Shown: positions 1 to 12,679, counted from the first letter of the stretch. The stretch: DNA of 64,000 nt from Melastoma dodecandrum (GCA_029817715.1 JARUPY010000087.1:1612001-1676000); one strand, 5' to 3'. Numbers and translations: made by a program. The notes: a model not told the origin generated them from the letters alone.

Positions 1-1332
1 CTAATACCCACTAAACACTTCCTAACGACCTATTTAAGACCCCCGAGGCATTTAATTTCAATTCCGGGTCGGACCATTTTTCGGCCGAAACGACCCTCGA
101 AGATGCCCTCCGGGCATCCCAGGCGTGCCCCGGGGTCGGTGGCCATCACCCACTGATCGACCCTGCATCGCCCTCCCTAAGGCATCCCTGATCGACTTTC
201 TCTCTCTTCACGGTCTGACGTCTGGGCATGCCAGGAGCAGTGGCTGTCGCCCCTCAGACCTCTATGAGCGCATTCATGTCGCCCCTCCAGGGTCGCCCCC
301 TGATCGGGTTTCTCTCTCTTCACCATTTGAGGTCCGGTCGTGCCAGGGTCGGCAGCCATCTCCCCCTGGGCTAGCGGCCGCCGCCCACGGACTCGTTACA
401 TGTGGAAATAAAAAAAAAAATCGGGAGGCCCGCACCTCCCTCATGTACCTGAGATTGGGGCCGCTTTATTATCTTGGTAGCGAAGTCATGGTTTTCAAAC
501 TCTGTACCATGATCCCCATTTGGTGACGACATAATTGCATCGTCAGCTAAAGCCTACCGACGTCGTTTGGTTGCCTCCTCGCAATCGTCTCCCCCACTAC
601 CTTCCAAATCAACTTCCCGCCATAGAGAAGAGATCTAAGCGTGACCTACTAAGAAAGTTCCCGTTTTGCGGCTCCGGCGACACGAGAATCCGGGAGGAGG
701 AGGACGTCGGGCGAGAGAGGAGGACAGGCAGGCAGAATGCAGGGGGATCGATCGACGAGGGGGTATCCTAAGATCAGGGATACTGGACACGACCTCTTTA
801 GGAGGATACGACATATTGAACTGGGAAATTTACCTCTGCCACGATTCCCCCTGTAATCTGTACAAGCTGAATGCTTACACATAAGCTTTTGCAGAGTTTC
901 AAGCCCCCAGAGCTTGGTATGAAAGGCTGAGCCAATTTCTTATTGAAAAAGGCAGCAGAAGTCTTGAAGAAAGTCATTCCTTCGCGAGGGTTACTGTCAT
1001 TGGACTCGATTCGACTGCACAATGGAGCTCCACAGACCGGCTGCGTTCGACCCTTATCGACCATCCTACCACCCGATCTACGATCCATCTCCAAATTCTA
1101 ACATCCATTTCGGGGCCTTATTTCGCGTCCTCTATCACCTCGTATACGTTCTGGGCCGATCTAAGGACCCTCGATTTTGGGCATCCCGTGCCCCTTGGTC
1201 GTCTCACCTTACCCGCGCATACTATCATTCGCGCACACGCGTCGACCCCGCGTACTCCTCCGTTCCTATCGCTCATTTCACCGTCCAACGGCACTATTAC
1301 CCTCATTTTATTTAGTAAAAAGACGGGTCGTT
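1..1332. other. repeat-derived intergenic DNA, no gene recognised
   Basis: No gene is recognised. Positions 190-235 and 302-347 form an imperfect direct repeat (both contain TTTCTCTCTCTTCA and end TGCCAGG), offset by about 112 bp. The stretch is C/G-rich with many CGACC motifs and sits directly downstream, in minus-strand sense, of the integrase relic at 1333-2300. It is therefore probably decayed 3' sequence of that retrotransposon; this is inference, since no LTR end was identified. Confidence 0.4.
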
Positions 1333-2300
1333 ACACTAGGTCTCCCTTACCGAATGACTGGGGTACTACTCTCTTGTTGTAGTATCGGGCGACGTTCTTC
1401 TTATGAGCCTCCAGATGATTCAGCACATTGATTCTGGTGGTTTCCAGTTCTTCTAACTCAAAGTGTATGTCCTCATCGTATCCCTCGTGTTCTCCAAGGT
1501 GCTTAAGAAGTCTGAGCGATCGGTATCACACTTCTATTGGAAGCATCGCATCATGACCGTACACAACACTGAACGGGGCAACGCCTATGCTTTCTCTTTT
1601 CGTGACATTGAGTGCACATAGCGTCTCCTGAAGCAGGGTATGCCATGTACGTGGGTTGCACCCGATCATTCTATGTATAACCCGTTTTATGAGTTTATTG
1701 GAAGCCTCCTCTTGCCCGTTTGACTGGGCGTAATACGAGGATGGGTTGAGTATTTTAAGCCCAAAGTCTTTTGCAAACTCGTCCATAAGTTTGTCGTTGA
1801 ACACCTTTGCATTGTCCACCACGATACTTTGGGGAATCCCGTATCGGTAGATGATGGTGTTCTTGATGAACTCAATTATGTCCTTCTGATTAATGGGCTT
1901 GTAAGTCGTCGCCTCAATCCATTTGGTGAAGTAGTCTGTGGTGACGAGTATATAGGCATCTCCCCTGCTTGAGTGGGGATGTATCTCCCCCATTATGCCT
2001 AGCGCCCATGTCCTGAAAGGCCATGGTTTTACTATGGCGTTCATGTTCGTGGCAGGGGTGCTTTTCACCGGTCCGCATCGCTGACTAGCTTAACAGGCTC
2101 GAGCCATTTCAATGCAATTATTGGCCATTAACAGCCCAGAGAACCCGTGTCGTTTGATCGACCAACTCATCTTGATCCCTGCTTGATGAGCTCCGCACAG
2201 CCCCTCATATGTTTCCATCGTGATTGGGATAGCTTTGTCTAAGTCGATGCACCTTAACAGGGCATCCTCATATTACGTAGTGCCTAGCAGTCATTCGAAT
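1333..2300 (-). pseudogene. Ty3/gypsy (Tat-type) integrase relic
   Basis: Minus-strand remains of a retroviral-type integrase. The open part (1526-2068) runs from just before the catalytic core to the start of the C-terminal region. It aligns by eye with the integrase at 52008-53228, for example both have GEIHPHSS and TDYFTKW. The first catalytic Asp is replaced by Gly (ALGIMGE versus ALDIIGE); the second Asp (VVDN) and the Glu (NGQEEASN) are present. The N-terminal zinc-binding part is readable upstream to about 2300 but contains a stop. Downstream, the helix ending RYYNKRVV and GKGDLV is readable to 1333. It is non-functional, with no LTRs or other pol domains beside it. Confidence 0.8.
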
Positions 2301-4320
2301 TCTCCTTTCAACTTTTGCGTTAGGATTTTCGAGGAACTGTCGCATTGGCTCTCACCAGTCCTCTTTTTATTCGAATAGATCGGCCGTGTGGACCTCTCTG
2401 TCCTTCACTCCATTATCGTCGTGGAATTCTGGACGTTTGCTTATGAACAATGTTGCGTTATCCTTATGTGAAAATCTGAGTTATTTATCAATCTAAAGGG
2501 CTTTATGTACTTTGGGCCTACATTCTGAACCATTGATCCACATATGACAATCGGGATATGTGTCCTAAAGCTAAACACCAAACATTCGATGATACATACT
2601 TAAACGGGTAGGATTTTATTTCACGTAAAGATGGGGCATCATTACATTATCAAGGAGGTGAATTTTAATCACATTAAAAAAAAATTATTTAAGATGCATT
2701 GTTAATGAATTTTCCTTTATTGAGGGGTGCGGAAACTAATTAACTATATTCATATTTTTTATCCCCGACGCTATTGTGGAGATTTCAAATGTATTTTTAA
2801 ATTCCAATTGCATCGAGTAACGAAAGTTCTTATTTTAGAGTCTTTCATCATTAACGCTGTGTTTGTTTGGTTATGAAAACGGTGGAAATGATAGGAAAAC
2901 ACGTCTCCTGAGTAAATCCACTATCGGTAGATTTTAACCTTTCCGTTCTCTCTCTCTCTTTTCTTTTCCTTTATTTTCAACCAAACAAAGCCTAAGGGCG
3001 GCGGCGGCGGCCGAGAAAATTCTACCAAAACTTTATTTTAAAAAATAATAAAAAAATCTTAAATTTTTTTTTTAAAATGAATCCGGATTTCTAAAAACTG
3101 AATAGGGGGGGGGGGGGTAAAGATGTCAACGGCGGGGGGCGGCGCATGGTAAGGAGGGAATAACAACTACTGGGAATGTGTTTACTTTTCAATGGGTTAT
3201 CATATATCATATAAGCAGTCGACGACGACTTATATTATCACGATAGATAGCGTATGTGATGATGTCCCCCCAACTCTATATTTTTGTTTTTTCAAAGTTG
3301 GCCCCTTCCTTTTCTTCTTTTCCTTTGAAAGCTGCCGAACGAGACCTCCCCCACCCCCACCCTACAATTAATTAATGATTTTCTTAATGTTCGTTCGTTC
3401 ATTCAAACCTCGGGGAGCGTGACGTCTTACGTAATTCCCCCCATATGCAAATAAGTCGCTTTGGGATTGGTTTTGGTCTGGATTTACTACATATTTCAAC
3501 AGACAAAACCCAAGAAATGTTAAAACAAATAAAATACTGAGCAATGAATGGATGTTGTTGGTTAGGAGGAGGTTTTTTTTTATTAGGAACGGGACGAGTG
3601 CTGGGTGAGTCTGCACGGCAGAAGAGGGGTCTCATTAAAACACGAGTTTGTTTAGTTGTTAAAAAAATAATGGAAGGGTTTCGACTCGCATAGAATTCCA
3701 CGACAAAAAAAAAAGTCACGGGTCGTCCATCCAAACCAAACAGCACGCGAGAGAAGAAAAAGCAAAAGCACACGGAGGAGGAGAGGAGGATATTCCACCT
3801 CCCCCCTCCTCCTCTCTATTGGAATAGGAGGATATTCCCTTCCCCCCCTAACCACGATGCCTTGTTTGGTTCCAAATTTTCATCCCTTTTTTTGTTGATG
3901 ATATAAAAAGACATTAATAAGGAAGTTAATGTTCTTGGAAAATTGAATGGCGGGATTTTGTTTCCTAAACTCAGTGGTTGATTTGTATCTACTTTTTTAT
4001 TTCGAAAAAAAAATTATTTTTTTGAAATACAGTAATTAATTTCAAATTAAAAAAATATATTTTTTAAGAAAATCGAAATTATAAAATTTAATTCCTAGAA
4101 TAATTCTCACTTTATAATTTTGATTTTTTTTATATAAAATTGAAGTTATAAAATTCGATCATTTAATTTTAACTACTGAAATTCGACTGTAAAATTATTT
4201 CAAGGAAGAACGTTGGGGGAGTGCAGTGATAATATCCCGGAGAAGGGGCGGGGGGTGACATGACAGAACGTGGGTGATGTCCCGGAATTCCGGAGTTGGG
4301 ATCACATCACACGCTTTTCC
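2301..4320. other. intergenic DNA upstream of PEPC
   Basis: No coding sequence is recognised. The stretch has AT-rich blocks (notably 3990-4200), a poly-G run at about 3107-3117, a GGC microsatellite near 2998-3010 and a repeated GGAGGATATTCC motif near 3780-3840. Its last several hundred bases should include the PEPC promoter. Confidence 0.5.
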
Positions 4321-4323
4321 TGT

Positions 4324-4331
4324 CTATAAAT
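4324..4331 (+). promoter_or_regulatory. TATA box of the PEPC gene
   Basis: CTATAAAT at 4324-4331, followed by a CT-rich leader with a TCC repeat. It lies about 320 bp before the ATG. A likely 5'-UTR intron (GT at 4440-4441, AG at 4593-4594) separates the leader from the coding exon, so the start site would fall near 4355-4360. Inferred from position and sequence only. Confidence 0.6.
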
Positions 4332-4650
4332 TTGGTGTTCTTCTCATTCTCGTCCCTTAGATCCTCCTCCTCCTCCTCCGTCTTTCTTCCCTACCATCAT
4401 CGTTCCTTCCTCCTTACCCCCCCGCCTTCATAGTTCTAGGTAACTTAAAAAAGGTACGATCTTTGGTGAAAAAGGATAGCTTCGGTTTTTCCGCCCGGCC
4501 CACGTCGTTTTTCCGTCTTCCGAGTGTTGGGTTTCGGTCCGATCGGGGATTGATCCAATGCCCTTGATGTAAACTGTTTGTGACTTTTCTTTAGGGTTGT
4601 GTTGTGTCGCTAGTGGTGTGGTGGTCGGGAAGAGAACGGAGAGGATCGGG

Positions 4651-7600
4651 ATGCCGAACAAGTTGGAGAAGTTGGCGTCCATCGACGCCCAACTCAGGCA
4701 ACTCGTGCCTGCCAAGGTCAGTGAGGATGACAAGCTCGTGGAGTACGACGCCTTGCTTTTGGATCGTTTCCTCGACATTCTCCAGGATTTGCACGGGGAA
4801 GATCTCAAGGAGACGGTACCACACCCTTCACTTCATGTCTCGTCTCTGCATTTGTTTAGTCTAATCGTTGGTCGAATGATCTGCGCCTTGGAAATTGTTG
4901 GGATCCGATCCCATCGGACCGGATCGTGAGTTAATTCTGGTTTCTTTTTTTTGTTTGTCGATGGAAGCGATTCTGATTGTTTAACTTGTGTTGTTTCCAG
5001 GTGCAAGAGTGCTATGAGCATTCGGCTGAATATGAGGGAACCCATGATCCTAAGAAGCTCGAGGAGCTGGGAAATGTTTTGACCAGTTTGGATCCCGGGG
5101 ACTCCATTGTGATTGCCAAATCCTTCTCCCATATGCTTAACTTGGCCAACCTGGCAGAGGAGGTACAGATTGCTCATCGCCGACGCAATAAGTTGAAGAA
5201 GGGAGACTTTGCTGATGAGAACTCGGCGACCACTGAATCAGACATCGAGGAAACACTCAAAAGGCTTGTGGTTGAATTAAAGAAGTCTCCCGAGGAGGTG
5301 TTTGATGCTCTGAAGAATCAGACGGTGGATCTTGTCCTGACTGCCCATCCTACTCAGTCCGTGCGGAGGTCTTTGCTTCAGAAACACGGAAGGTTAGCCT
5401 TTAAATCTCCTGAGTCCCATTATTTCTGAATGTCTTGAGTAAACAGATCTTTGCTTAAAACTCTGTATATCTCCTTCCCAGGATCCGCCACTGTTTGGAA
5501 CAATTATATGCTAAAGACATCACTCCAGATGATAAAGAGGAGCTCGATGAAGCCCTCCAGAGAGAGGTACATTCATATACTGAAAAACCCTGGCAGTAGA
5601 GAACCTCCTAATGGAATTTTTAAAAAATTTAAGAGTTCAGTGAAGAGCTTAGACAAGCCTTTATGGAGTTGGCCAAATACTTATTCTTTGAATGCCAAAT
5701 ATGTCTATTAGGTTTTCCCTGCTTGTGATATTTTCCTCAATTGTTTTTCATGAGCACGTTTTAAAGTACAAATGAACCTTTGATTCTGTGATTAAGCACG
5801 ATTTGTTTTCCTGTGGCATGTCTGTTTGCTTACTGAAATTTCTGTGCCACAGATACAAGCTGCATTCCGAACTGATGAAATTAGAAGGACCCCACCCACT
5901 CCCCAGGATGAAATGAGGGCAGGAATGAGTTATTTCCATGAAACTATCTGGAAGGGCGTCCCAAAATTCTTGCGCCGTGTTGACACAGCTTTAAAGAATC
6001 TTGGAATCAATGAGAGGGTTCCTTACAATGCACCTCTTATACAGTTCTCTTCTTGGATGGGCGGTGATCGTGATGGTATGCCATCCTCTGTCAAGCATAT
6101 TTATTTTTTATTTTATTTTTTTATTTCAAAAGCTTACAGAACGCTGACTAGTGTTTCTCGTATCACGATGTGTGTTACACCTTATATATTTTTGTTTCAG
6201 GTAACCCTAGAGTGACTCCTGAAGTAACAAGAGATGTCTGCCTGTTAGCTAGAATGATGGCTGCCAACTTGTATTATTCAAAAATTGAAGATCTCATGTT
6301 TGAGGTGACTGAGAGAATCCAAATCCATATATCTAAAATTTGACTTTTGTTCTGGATGGATCTAACCTCTAATGGACTCTGATCATTACTTGATTGCAGT
6401 TGTCTATGTGGCGTTGCAACGACGAACTCCGTGTTCGTGCAGACGAGCTCCACAGATCTTCCAAGAGGGATGCGAAGCATTACATTGGTAAGAAGCTCCT
6501 ACCCCTCCAGGGATTTCTTTCTAGAGACTTAAGCAAAGCTCTGATTTCGGGCTTTTAGATGGTATGACTCGTCTGCTGGATGGAATTTGATGATTAGGTA
6601 GTCTTGGAAATTGTACACCCACCCTTTGCCAATTACAAGCTTTTCCATTTCTATTATTTTCTCGATTCTGCCAATTGAGCTTAATTCGTTCTTTATATTC
6701 TCCTGGGACAGAGTTTTGGAAAACAATACCTTCAAGTGAACCTTATCGAGTTTTGCTTGGTGATCTGAGGGACAAGTTGTATCAGACACGCGAACGTGCT
6801 CGTCAGTTATTAGCTCATGGCACCTCAGATATCCCAGAAGAGGCAACCTTCACCAATGTTGAGGATGTAAGTGCATTCATGAATTCACCGATATAATATT
6901 TCAGTTAAAGAATTGGATATGTAGATTGTCATTCATTTTACCATTTTTTAAATCCGGATTCTGCTTGAATCATTGTACAGTTCCTGGAGCCACTCGAGCT
7001 CTGTTACAGATCTCTCTGTGCTTGTGGTGACCAGCCCATTGCTGATGGCAGCCTTCTTGATTTCTTGAGACAAGTGTCTACTTTTGGATTTTCTCTCGTT
7101 CGATTGGATATTAGACAGGAGTCAGACAGGCACACAGATGTGTTAGATGCCATTACTAGACACTTGGAGATTGGCTCTTACAAGGATTGGCCTGAAGAAC
7201 GTCGGCAAGAGTGGCTCTTATCTGAGCTCAGTGGAAAACGACCATTATTTGGCCCTGATCTTCCAAAAACTGAAGAGATTGCCGATGTATTGGACACGCT
7301 CAATGTAATAGCTGAGCTGCCTGCTGACAGCTTTGGTGCATACGTTATCTCAATGGCTACTGCACCATCCGACGTGCTTGCAGTTGAGCTGCTACAGCGT
7401 GAGTGTCATGTGAAGCAGCCTCTTAGAGTTGTCCCTCTTTTTGAGAAGCTGGATGATTTGGAAGCAGCTCCTGCTGCTGTTGCTAGGCTTTTCTCCATTG
7501 ACTGGTATAAAAATAGGATCAATGGAAAGCAAGAAGTTATGATTGGATACTCTGACTCTGGAAAAGATGCTGGAAGGCTCTCAGCAGCTTGGCAGCTGTA

Positions 7601-8854
7601 TAAGGCTCAGGAAGAGCTTATAAATGTCGCCAAGAAGTACGGTGTGAAGCTTACTATGTTCCATGGCCGTGGTGGCACTGTTGGCCGTGGTGGTGGTCCC
7701 ACCCACCTTGCTATATTGTCTCAACCTCCTGAAACAATTCATGGTTCTCTTCGTGTTACTGTTCAAGGAGAGGTGATTGAGCAATCATTTGGAGAAGAGC
7801 ACTTATGTTTTAGGACTCTACAACGATTCACAGCTGCTACTCTCGAGCATGGAATGCATCCACCAATTGCCCCAAAGCCCGAGTGGCGTGCTCTTATGGA
7901 CAAGATGGCCGTGGTTGCTACTGAGGAGTATCGTTCTATTGTTTTCAGAGAGCCCCGCTTTGTTGAGTACTTCCGCTTGGTATGCTGAGCTGAAACGGCT
8001 CCACCTTTTCTTTGTTATTCATTTCCCTTAATTGATATCGTTGTTTGTCGCTGGAACATAATGTTTTCGTACTCTAAATATTTCCATGGACAGGCCACCC
8101 CGGAGATGGAGTACGGTCGCATGAACATAGGAAGCCGACCATCAAAGCGAAAGCCAAGTGGAGGTATTGAGACCCTCCGTGCAATCCCTTGGATCTTTGC
8201 CTGGACCCAGACAAGATTTCATCTCCCAGTCTGGCTTGGTTTTGGGGCCGCGTTTAAGCACGTCATTGAGAAAGACATCCGGAATCTCCAGATGCTGCAA
8301 GAGATGTACAACCAGTGGCCCTTTTTCAGGGTCACCATTGATTTGGTTGAGATGGTTTTCGCCAAGGGTGACCCTGGAATAGCCGCGCTGTACGACAAGC
8401 TCTTAGTCTCTAAAGATCTCTGGTCCTTTGGAGAGCAGTTGAGAACCAAGTTTGAGGAAACAAAAGCCCTCCTTTTGCAGGTACTCTCATCTTTCAGCGA
8501 TGTTCCCTTATTTGGTATGAATAATCTCTTCCGTAATTTCACAATTCTGTTATCTAGGTTGCTGGCCACAAGGATCTTCTGGAAGGTGACCCCTACCTCA
8601 AGCAGAGACTACGTCTCCGTGACTCGTACATCACAACCCTAAACGTCTGCCAAGCCTGCACCCTGAAACGCATCAGAGACCCCAGCTTCAATGTGAATAC
8701 CCGTCCTCACCTATCCAAGGAGATTATGGAGTCGACCAACCCAGCACATGAGCTCGTGAAGCTGAACCCGACGAGCGATTATGCTCCTGGTCTGGAGGAC
8801 ACCCTCATCTTGACCATGAAAGGTATCGCTGCTGGCATGCAGAATACAGGTTAA
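4651..8854 (+). CDS. PPC: phosphoenolpyruvate carboxylase, plant-type, C3 form (10 exons)
   Basis: Carboxylates PEP to oxaloacetate in the cytosol. Exons: 4651-4815, 5001-5392, 5482-5566, 5853-6075, 6201-6304, 6400-6487, 6712-6866, 6981-7979, 8094-8480, 8558-8854. All junctions are GT..AG and phases agree, giving 964 residues, the usual plant-type length. The N-terminal regulatory phosphorylation motif is present (Ser10 in ASIDAQLR). The catalytic His motif TAHPTQS lies near residue 171. [11 protein letters not shown] and [16 protein letters not shown] form the bicarbonate/PEP site. The protein ends QNTG, as plant-type enzymes do. Residue 773 is Ala (PWIFAWTQ) and residue 883 is Arg (LKQRLRLR). 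Both correspond to the C3-type states at Flaveria positions 774 and 884, so this is a non-C4, malate-sensitive housekeeping form. No disruption was seen. Confidence 0.97.
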
Positions 8855-9150
8855 GCAGTTGGACCGAGTAGTTTTCCATCTCCATAATCATATATTAATA
8901 TATATATATATATATATGTACCCTGTGAGGCTGTTGTACTGTTCGGCGAGAGTCCGATGTGCATCCAGGGGAGCGGCTTTGGTTTTGTTCTGTTTTCCCC
9001 CCCAATGGACATTATGGATGAAAAGGCTATCCAAGGAAGAAGCCATGATGAAAAAACTTGTGTAACCTTGGAAGGCATGTCGGGATTGTAGTGATGCCTT
9101 TTTCTTTTCTGTATCGAATAATGAAATGGGGGATTACTATATCCTCTTTT
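8855..9150 (+). other. PEPC 3' UTR
   Basis: Follows the TAA directly. It contains an AT dinucleotide tract at about 8893-8917 and a candidate polyadenylation signal (AATAATGAAA near 9117). The transcript end is inferred, not observed. Confidence 0.5.
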
Positions 9151-9489
9151 CTCAATGGCTACACATCCAACATTCGCATTCCCATCTAGTTTTTTTATAC
9201 AAGGTATTGGCTCAACGTAATCCTTAAACCCAAACTGTAGACATTTGCCTGACACGAGCCGAATAGACAAGGAGGAAATCGAAGATGGATGGTGTGGTTC
9301 ATGCCGCCATTGGCCTTAATACTTGAGGTATTGGCCTTGATGTTTTTTTGGTGGTAGCCTTGTCCAGAAAGTACAGAAATCACTTGTGGAACATGTGTTT
9401 TTCTTCGCTAGCAGAAGCGAGGGCCCCTTTCCCTCCCTTTCCTTTGTCTTTGTTCTTCAAAGATATTACTTGACTTTGTCTACAAAAAT

Positions 9490-10130
9490 GCATCATGTAA
9501 GGTGTGTGCTTTATATTCTTTTGCAGGATTTTTGAGGATTGATTTCTATGCAATTTCTCGTGTTGTTTCTCCTGGAGGAACATGGATCAGCCGTGCTGTT
9601 GGCGCGACCCTTGGCTGGCATTTCTCTGTCTTGGATGTCGGGAAATTTCAAAAGAAGTGTTCCTTTCCGGGACATTCACTTCCTTGGTTCCTCTGGTGAG
9701 TCGGCACCCGTAAGAGGCTTAATTCAAAATGAAAACGTTCTGTTCGTGACTGTCTCGTGTATCCATGATTTAGAGAATATTAGCCTACATGTTGGCATAT
9801 TTATCCTCATCTCTTATCCCAAGCCAAGAGAAGACAAGTACTTTTGCTGGCCTTCTCCTAACTAGCGGACCATCATTAGACTACTGTGGTCGAAGGGTAC
9901 CTTCTGTCTTCAACCTGTTACTCTACAATGTAGCAGGACATGGAGAGAGCCGCTTGTATGGAACCAAAGGGCCCTTGTTCTATAGAAGGAAAGGCTTTAA
10001 CAACTTTAACTTTCGTTCCATCCTTGTGTTGCTTTTCCTGGTAGCGGTTTCCTATTGTGGACTGTCTCGTCTTTGTATCCCTGGCTTGGCCTTATGTCTT
10101 AGCAGCGCACAATGAAGAAAGGTGCAACGT
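9490..10130 (+). pseudogene. ALG9-like alpha-1,2-mannosyltransferase remnant
   Basis: Pieces of a multi-membrane ER mannosyltransferase of the ALG9 family, which acts in N-glycan precursor assembly, can be read in several frames. The clearest is YNVAGHGESRLYG followed by GPLFYRRKGFNNFNF (about 9925-10015), a signature of that family. Upstream, a stretch around 9590-9640 containing TLGWHFSVL resembles the GWPFS membrane segment. Downstream, an SLYPWLGLMS-like piece meets a stop and then a frame change near 10105-10120. No start, no continuous frame and no flanking exons were found, so it is read as a decayed gene copy. The assignment rests on motif memory. Confidence 0.5.
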
Positions 10131-11219
10131 TTAAGGTGAATTTTCCCTGTTTGATCCTTTGTAAGATCTGTGTGATCATGCCTGCAATTTTGCTGGGTTG
10201 CGAATTTCGCCATCCTATATTACCCTCTTCACCGCTTATGTTAGTACTGTTTTAACAAAACCAGATTCTGGCGTTATTAAGCTTTGGTCTTTACAATGAT
10301 CTTGTTTCTGTTCAGGTGACAAGATTTCTCAGACCTCTGATTATCAAATGATCCATGGAAAACTTCGTCCGTGATTTGGGAATCCACATTTGGTTCTAGA
10401 TTTCATAGGACAACTTAGGTGGATTGATGGTCAACAAGCAAAGTAACTGTTGAAACTTCAGGATTCGGATGCTTGAATGCTTTTATAGTGGGAGTCGCAG
10501 TTGAGTGGGGAGGTAATGAAAGTATGGCATCATGTATCCAATGGATCGAATGCATTATACGTAAGAAAAATCAATCCATTTATGATTATGCTAATCGAAA
10601 CCATAATGCGACTTCATAAAACCTTATTATTATGCCTTTAGACTACGTCCATCACAATCTCAATTGCTAGAGCGTTCTTCGATCAATATGCACAAAGTCG
10701 ATATTTCCTCTCCCGACGGCCGAACATCATTGTTTATTAGGGTTTGGGCAAGTGGGAGAGGGGCTATTACCTATTGACGCGCTCTTCCATTATTGGCTTT
10801 CGTCAACACGAGCGTACACCAAAAGTGGTCCAAAAACACATTAATAATAAAACATTAAATGCACAAAGCCCAACCTAAATGATCATATAACCTAACAGAC
10901 TATATGCATTAATAATAAAGTCGAACTCTATAAGTTCGACTTTATCTAAGTCGAACTTATAGAGTTCGATTTATAGAAAATCTCCTTAAGCTCACTTTTT
11001 TTTTTTCTTAAAAGTCGACTTCCTTAAGAGTGTTTTTGAAAATCAAACTTTTTAAGTCGAATTTATAGAATTCGACTTTTGGGCTTGTATTTCATGAATT
11101 TTGAAACTTTCTTACTTATTTCGCGAACTTTTTTGTGATTAACTTTAAAATGGAACAAAGCCCTGTATGTCGGGAACATCCGATATGGTTGTAATTGAAT
11201 TGATGTTTTTGTTGGGGAT
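10131..11219. other. intergenic, with hairpin-forming GTCGAA repeats
   Basis: No gene is seen. Around 10918-10972 two arms containing GTCGAACT/AGTTCGAC and TATAAG/CTTATA form a strong inverted repeat, and a third related copy (AAGTCGAATT..AATTCGACTT) lies near 11055-11082. Related sequence recurs near 18500-18560. Confidence 0.5.
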
Positions 11220-11224
11220 GAATT

Positions 11225-11579
11225 TGTTGAAGGTAATTTATGATCCAATTCAAAGCAATATTAATAACGAAAATCTCATTTAAGTGGAGCATTAAGTGAG
11301 ACATTTAAGTATATTATTAAATATATCGGTTTCTATTGTCATTTGAGTTTATTACGCCTCCCTATATATAAAGGGACGCGTAGACATTTCATGTAAGAGA
11401 AAGTTTTAAGAAAGAGAAATCATTTTCGTAGCCAAAACAATCCAATATACATTCCTCGTAGTTGTAACAGCTCTATATAAGGTTTCATCTATCCTACAGA
11501 AGGTCGTCGGTAGTACAGAACCTACGTTCTGCTAGGACTTTCTCCCTTCCTATCCAATCTTTTCACACAACCCCCAACA
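11225..11579 (+). repeat. 5' LTR of the copia element
   Basis: Starts TGTTGAAG and ends CCCCCAACA. A TATA-like stretch (TATATATAAAG) lies at about 11363-11373. It is about 40 bp longer than the 3' LTR because of internal indels. Confidence 0.9.
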
Positions 11580-11583
11580 AGTT

Positions 11584-11595
11584 TGGTATCAGAGC
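11584..11595 (+). other. primer-binding site (initiator tRNA-Met)
   Basis: TGGTATCAGAGC, the standard complement of the 3' end of plant initiator tRNA-Met used by copia elements. It lies 4 bases inside the 5' LTR. Confidence 0.95.
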
Positions 11596-11639
11596 GCAGA
11601 AGGTCGTGTCTACATCTGCTGACAACATGTTCTTCACCT

Positions 11640-12590
11640 TTTTCCTAACTAAATCCCCATCTTCGACGGTGAGCACTTCGACTATTGGAATTCTCAAATG
11701 GAGACCATTTTCCTTTCGCAAGATTTATGGAAACTTGTAGAGGAAGGCTACGAAGAAGTTCCAAAATGAATCTCTCTCCCAGAAGGTGACAACACGTCCG
11801 CAGAAGGTGTCATCAACCCTACAGATGATGAGCAGAAGGCGTATAAGGAGAACGTCATGAAGAATGTCATGGCTCTGCGGATTCTGCAACAATCCGGGAG
11901 CAAAACCATCTACCCTAGGATATTCGGCTTGAAGAAGGTGAACGAAGCGTGGGAGGTCCTAAAGAAGGAGTTTAAAGGGTCACAGAAGGTGATCTCTATA
12001 AAGCTATAGAACCTTTGGAGAGACTTCGACAATCTAGCCTTGAAAGACGCAAAAATCGTCAAAGACTACTTCTCAAGGATCGTGGAGATCCTCAATTAAT
12101 TGAAGAGTTGCGGAGAAGTCGTCTCGGATCGAAAAGTCATGGAGAAAATCCTCAGAAGTTTGTTACATAAGTTTGAGCATGTGGTAACAGTGATTGAAGA
12201 GATGAAGGATTTCATAGAAGTTTCCATATATGAATTGATGGGTTTTCTAGAAGCCCATGAGAAGCGGGTCAGTAAGTATACAGCCCCAATGGAGCAAGCA
12301 TTTCAAGCGAGCAAAGTTGAATGTTTCTGAGCAGAACCAGGAATGTTCTGAAAATATCAGAAGGTCCTACGGCAGAAGACGTGGAAAAAAGTCTCGTGGC
12401 AGAGGCAGGGGCTATGTAGAAGGACGACCAGAAGGTCAGCACAGAAGCGGTCATGGAGAAGCAGAAGCAGGATGCCGCTTCTGCAGAAAGAATAATCATA
12501 AAATAAAAGATTGTCGTCTTCGATGCAGGAGATGCAAGTTCCCCACTCATTCAGATCATGATTGCTGGTACAAAGATAAAGAGCAGTAGC
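11640..12590 (+). pseudogene. copia gag with zinc knuckle (broken)
   Basis: Gag-like sequence in several frames. The readable C-terminal part (12257-12589) is basic, with a GRRRGKKSRGRGRG stretch, and then a CCHC-type knuckle starting CRFCRKNNHKIKDC, followed by a second C/H-rich piece. Stops such as those at 12007-12009 and 12098-12100 break the upstream gag frame. The knuckle binds RNA in intact elements; this copy cannot encode a full protein. Confidence 0.75.
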
Positions 12591-12679
12591 ATAAACAGAA
12601 GCATGAGGACATAAGCTTGGTAAATTTTTCTAGGGAAGATGAACCTTCTAAAGTTTTCAATTCTTCCTCTAACTCCATA

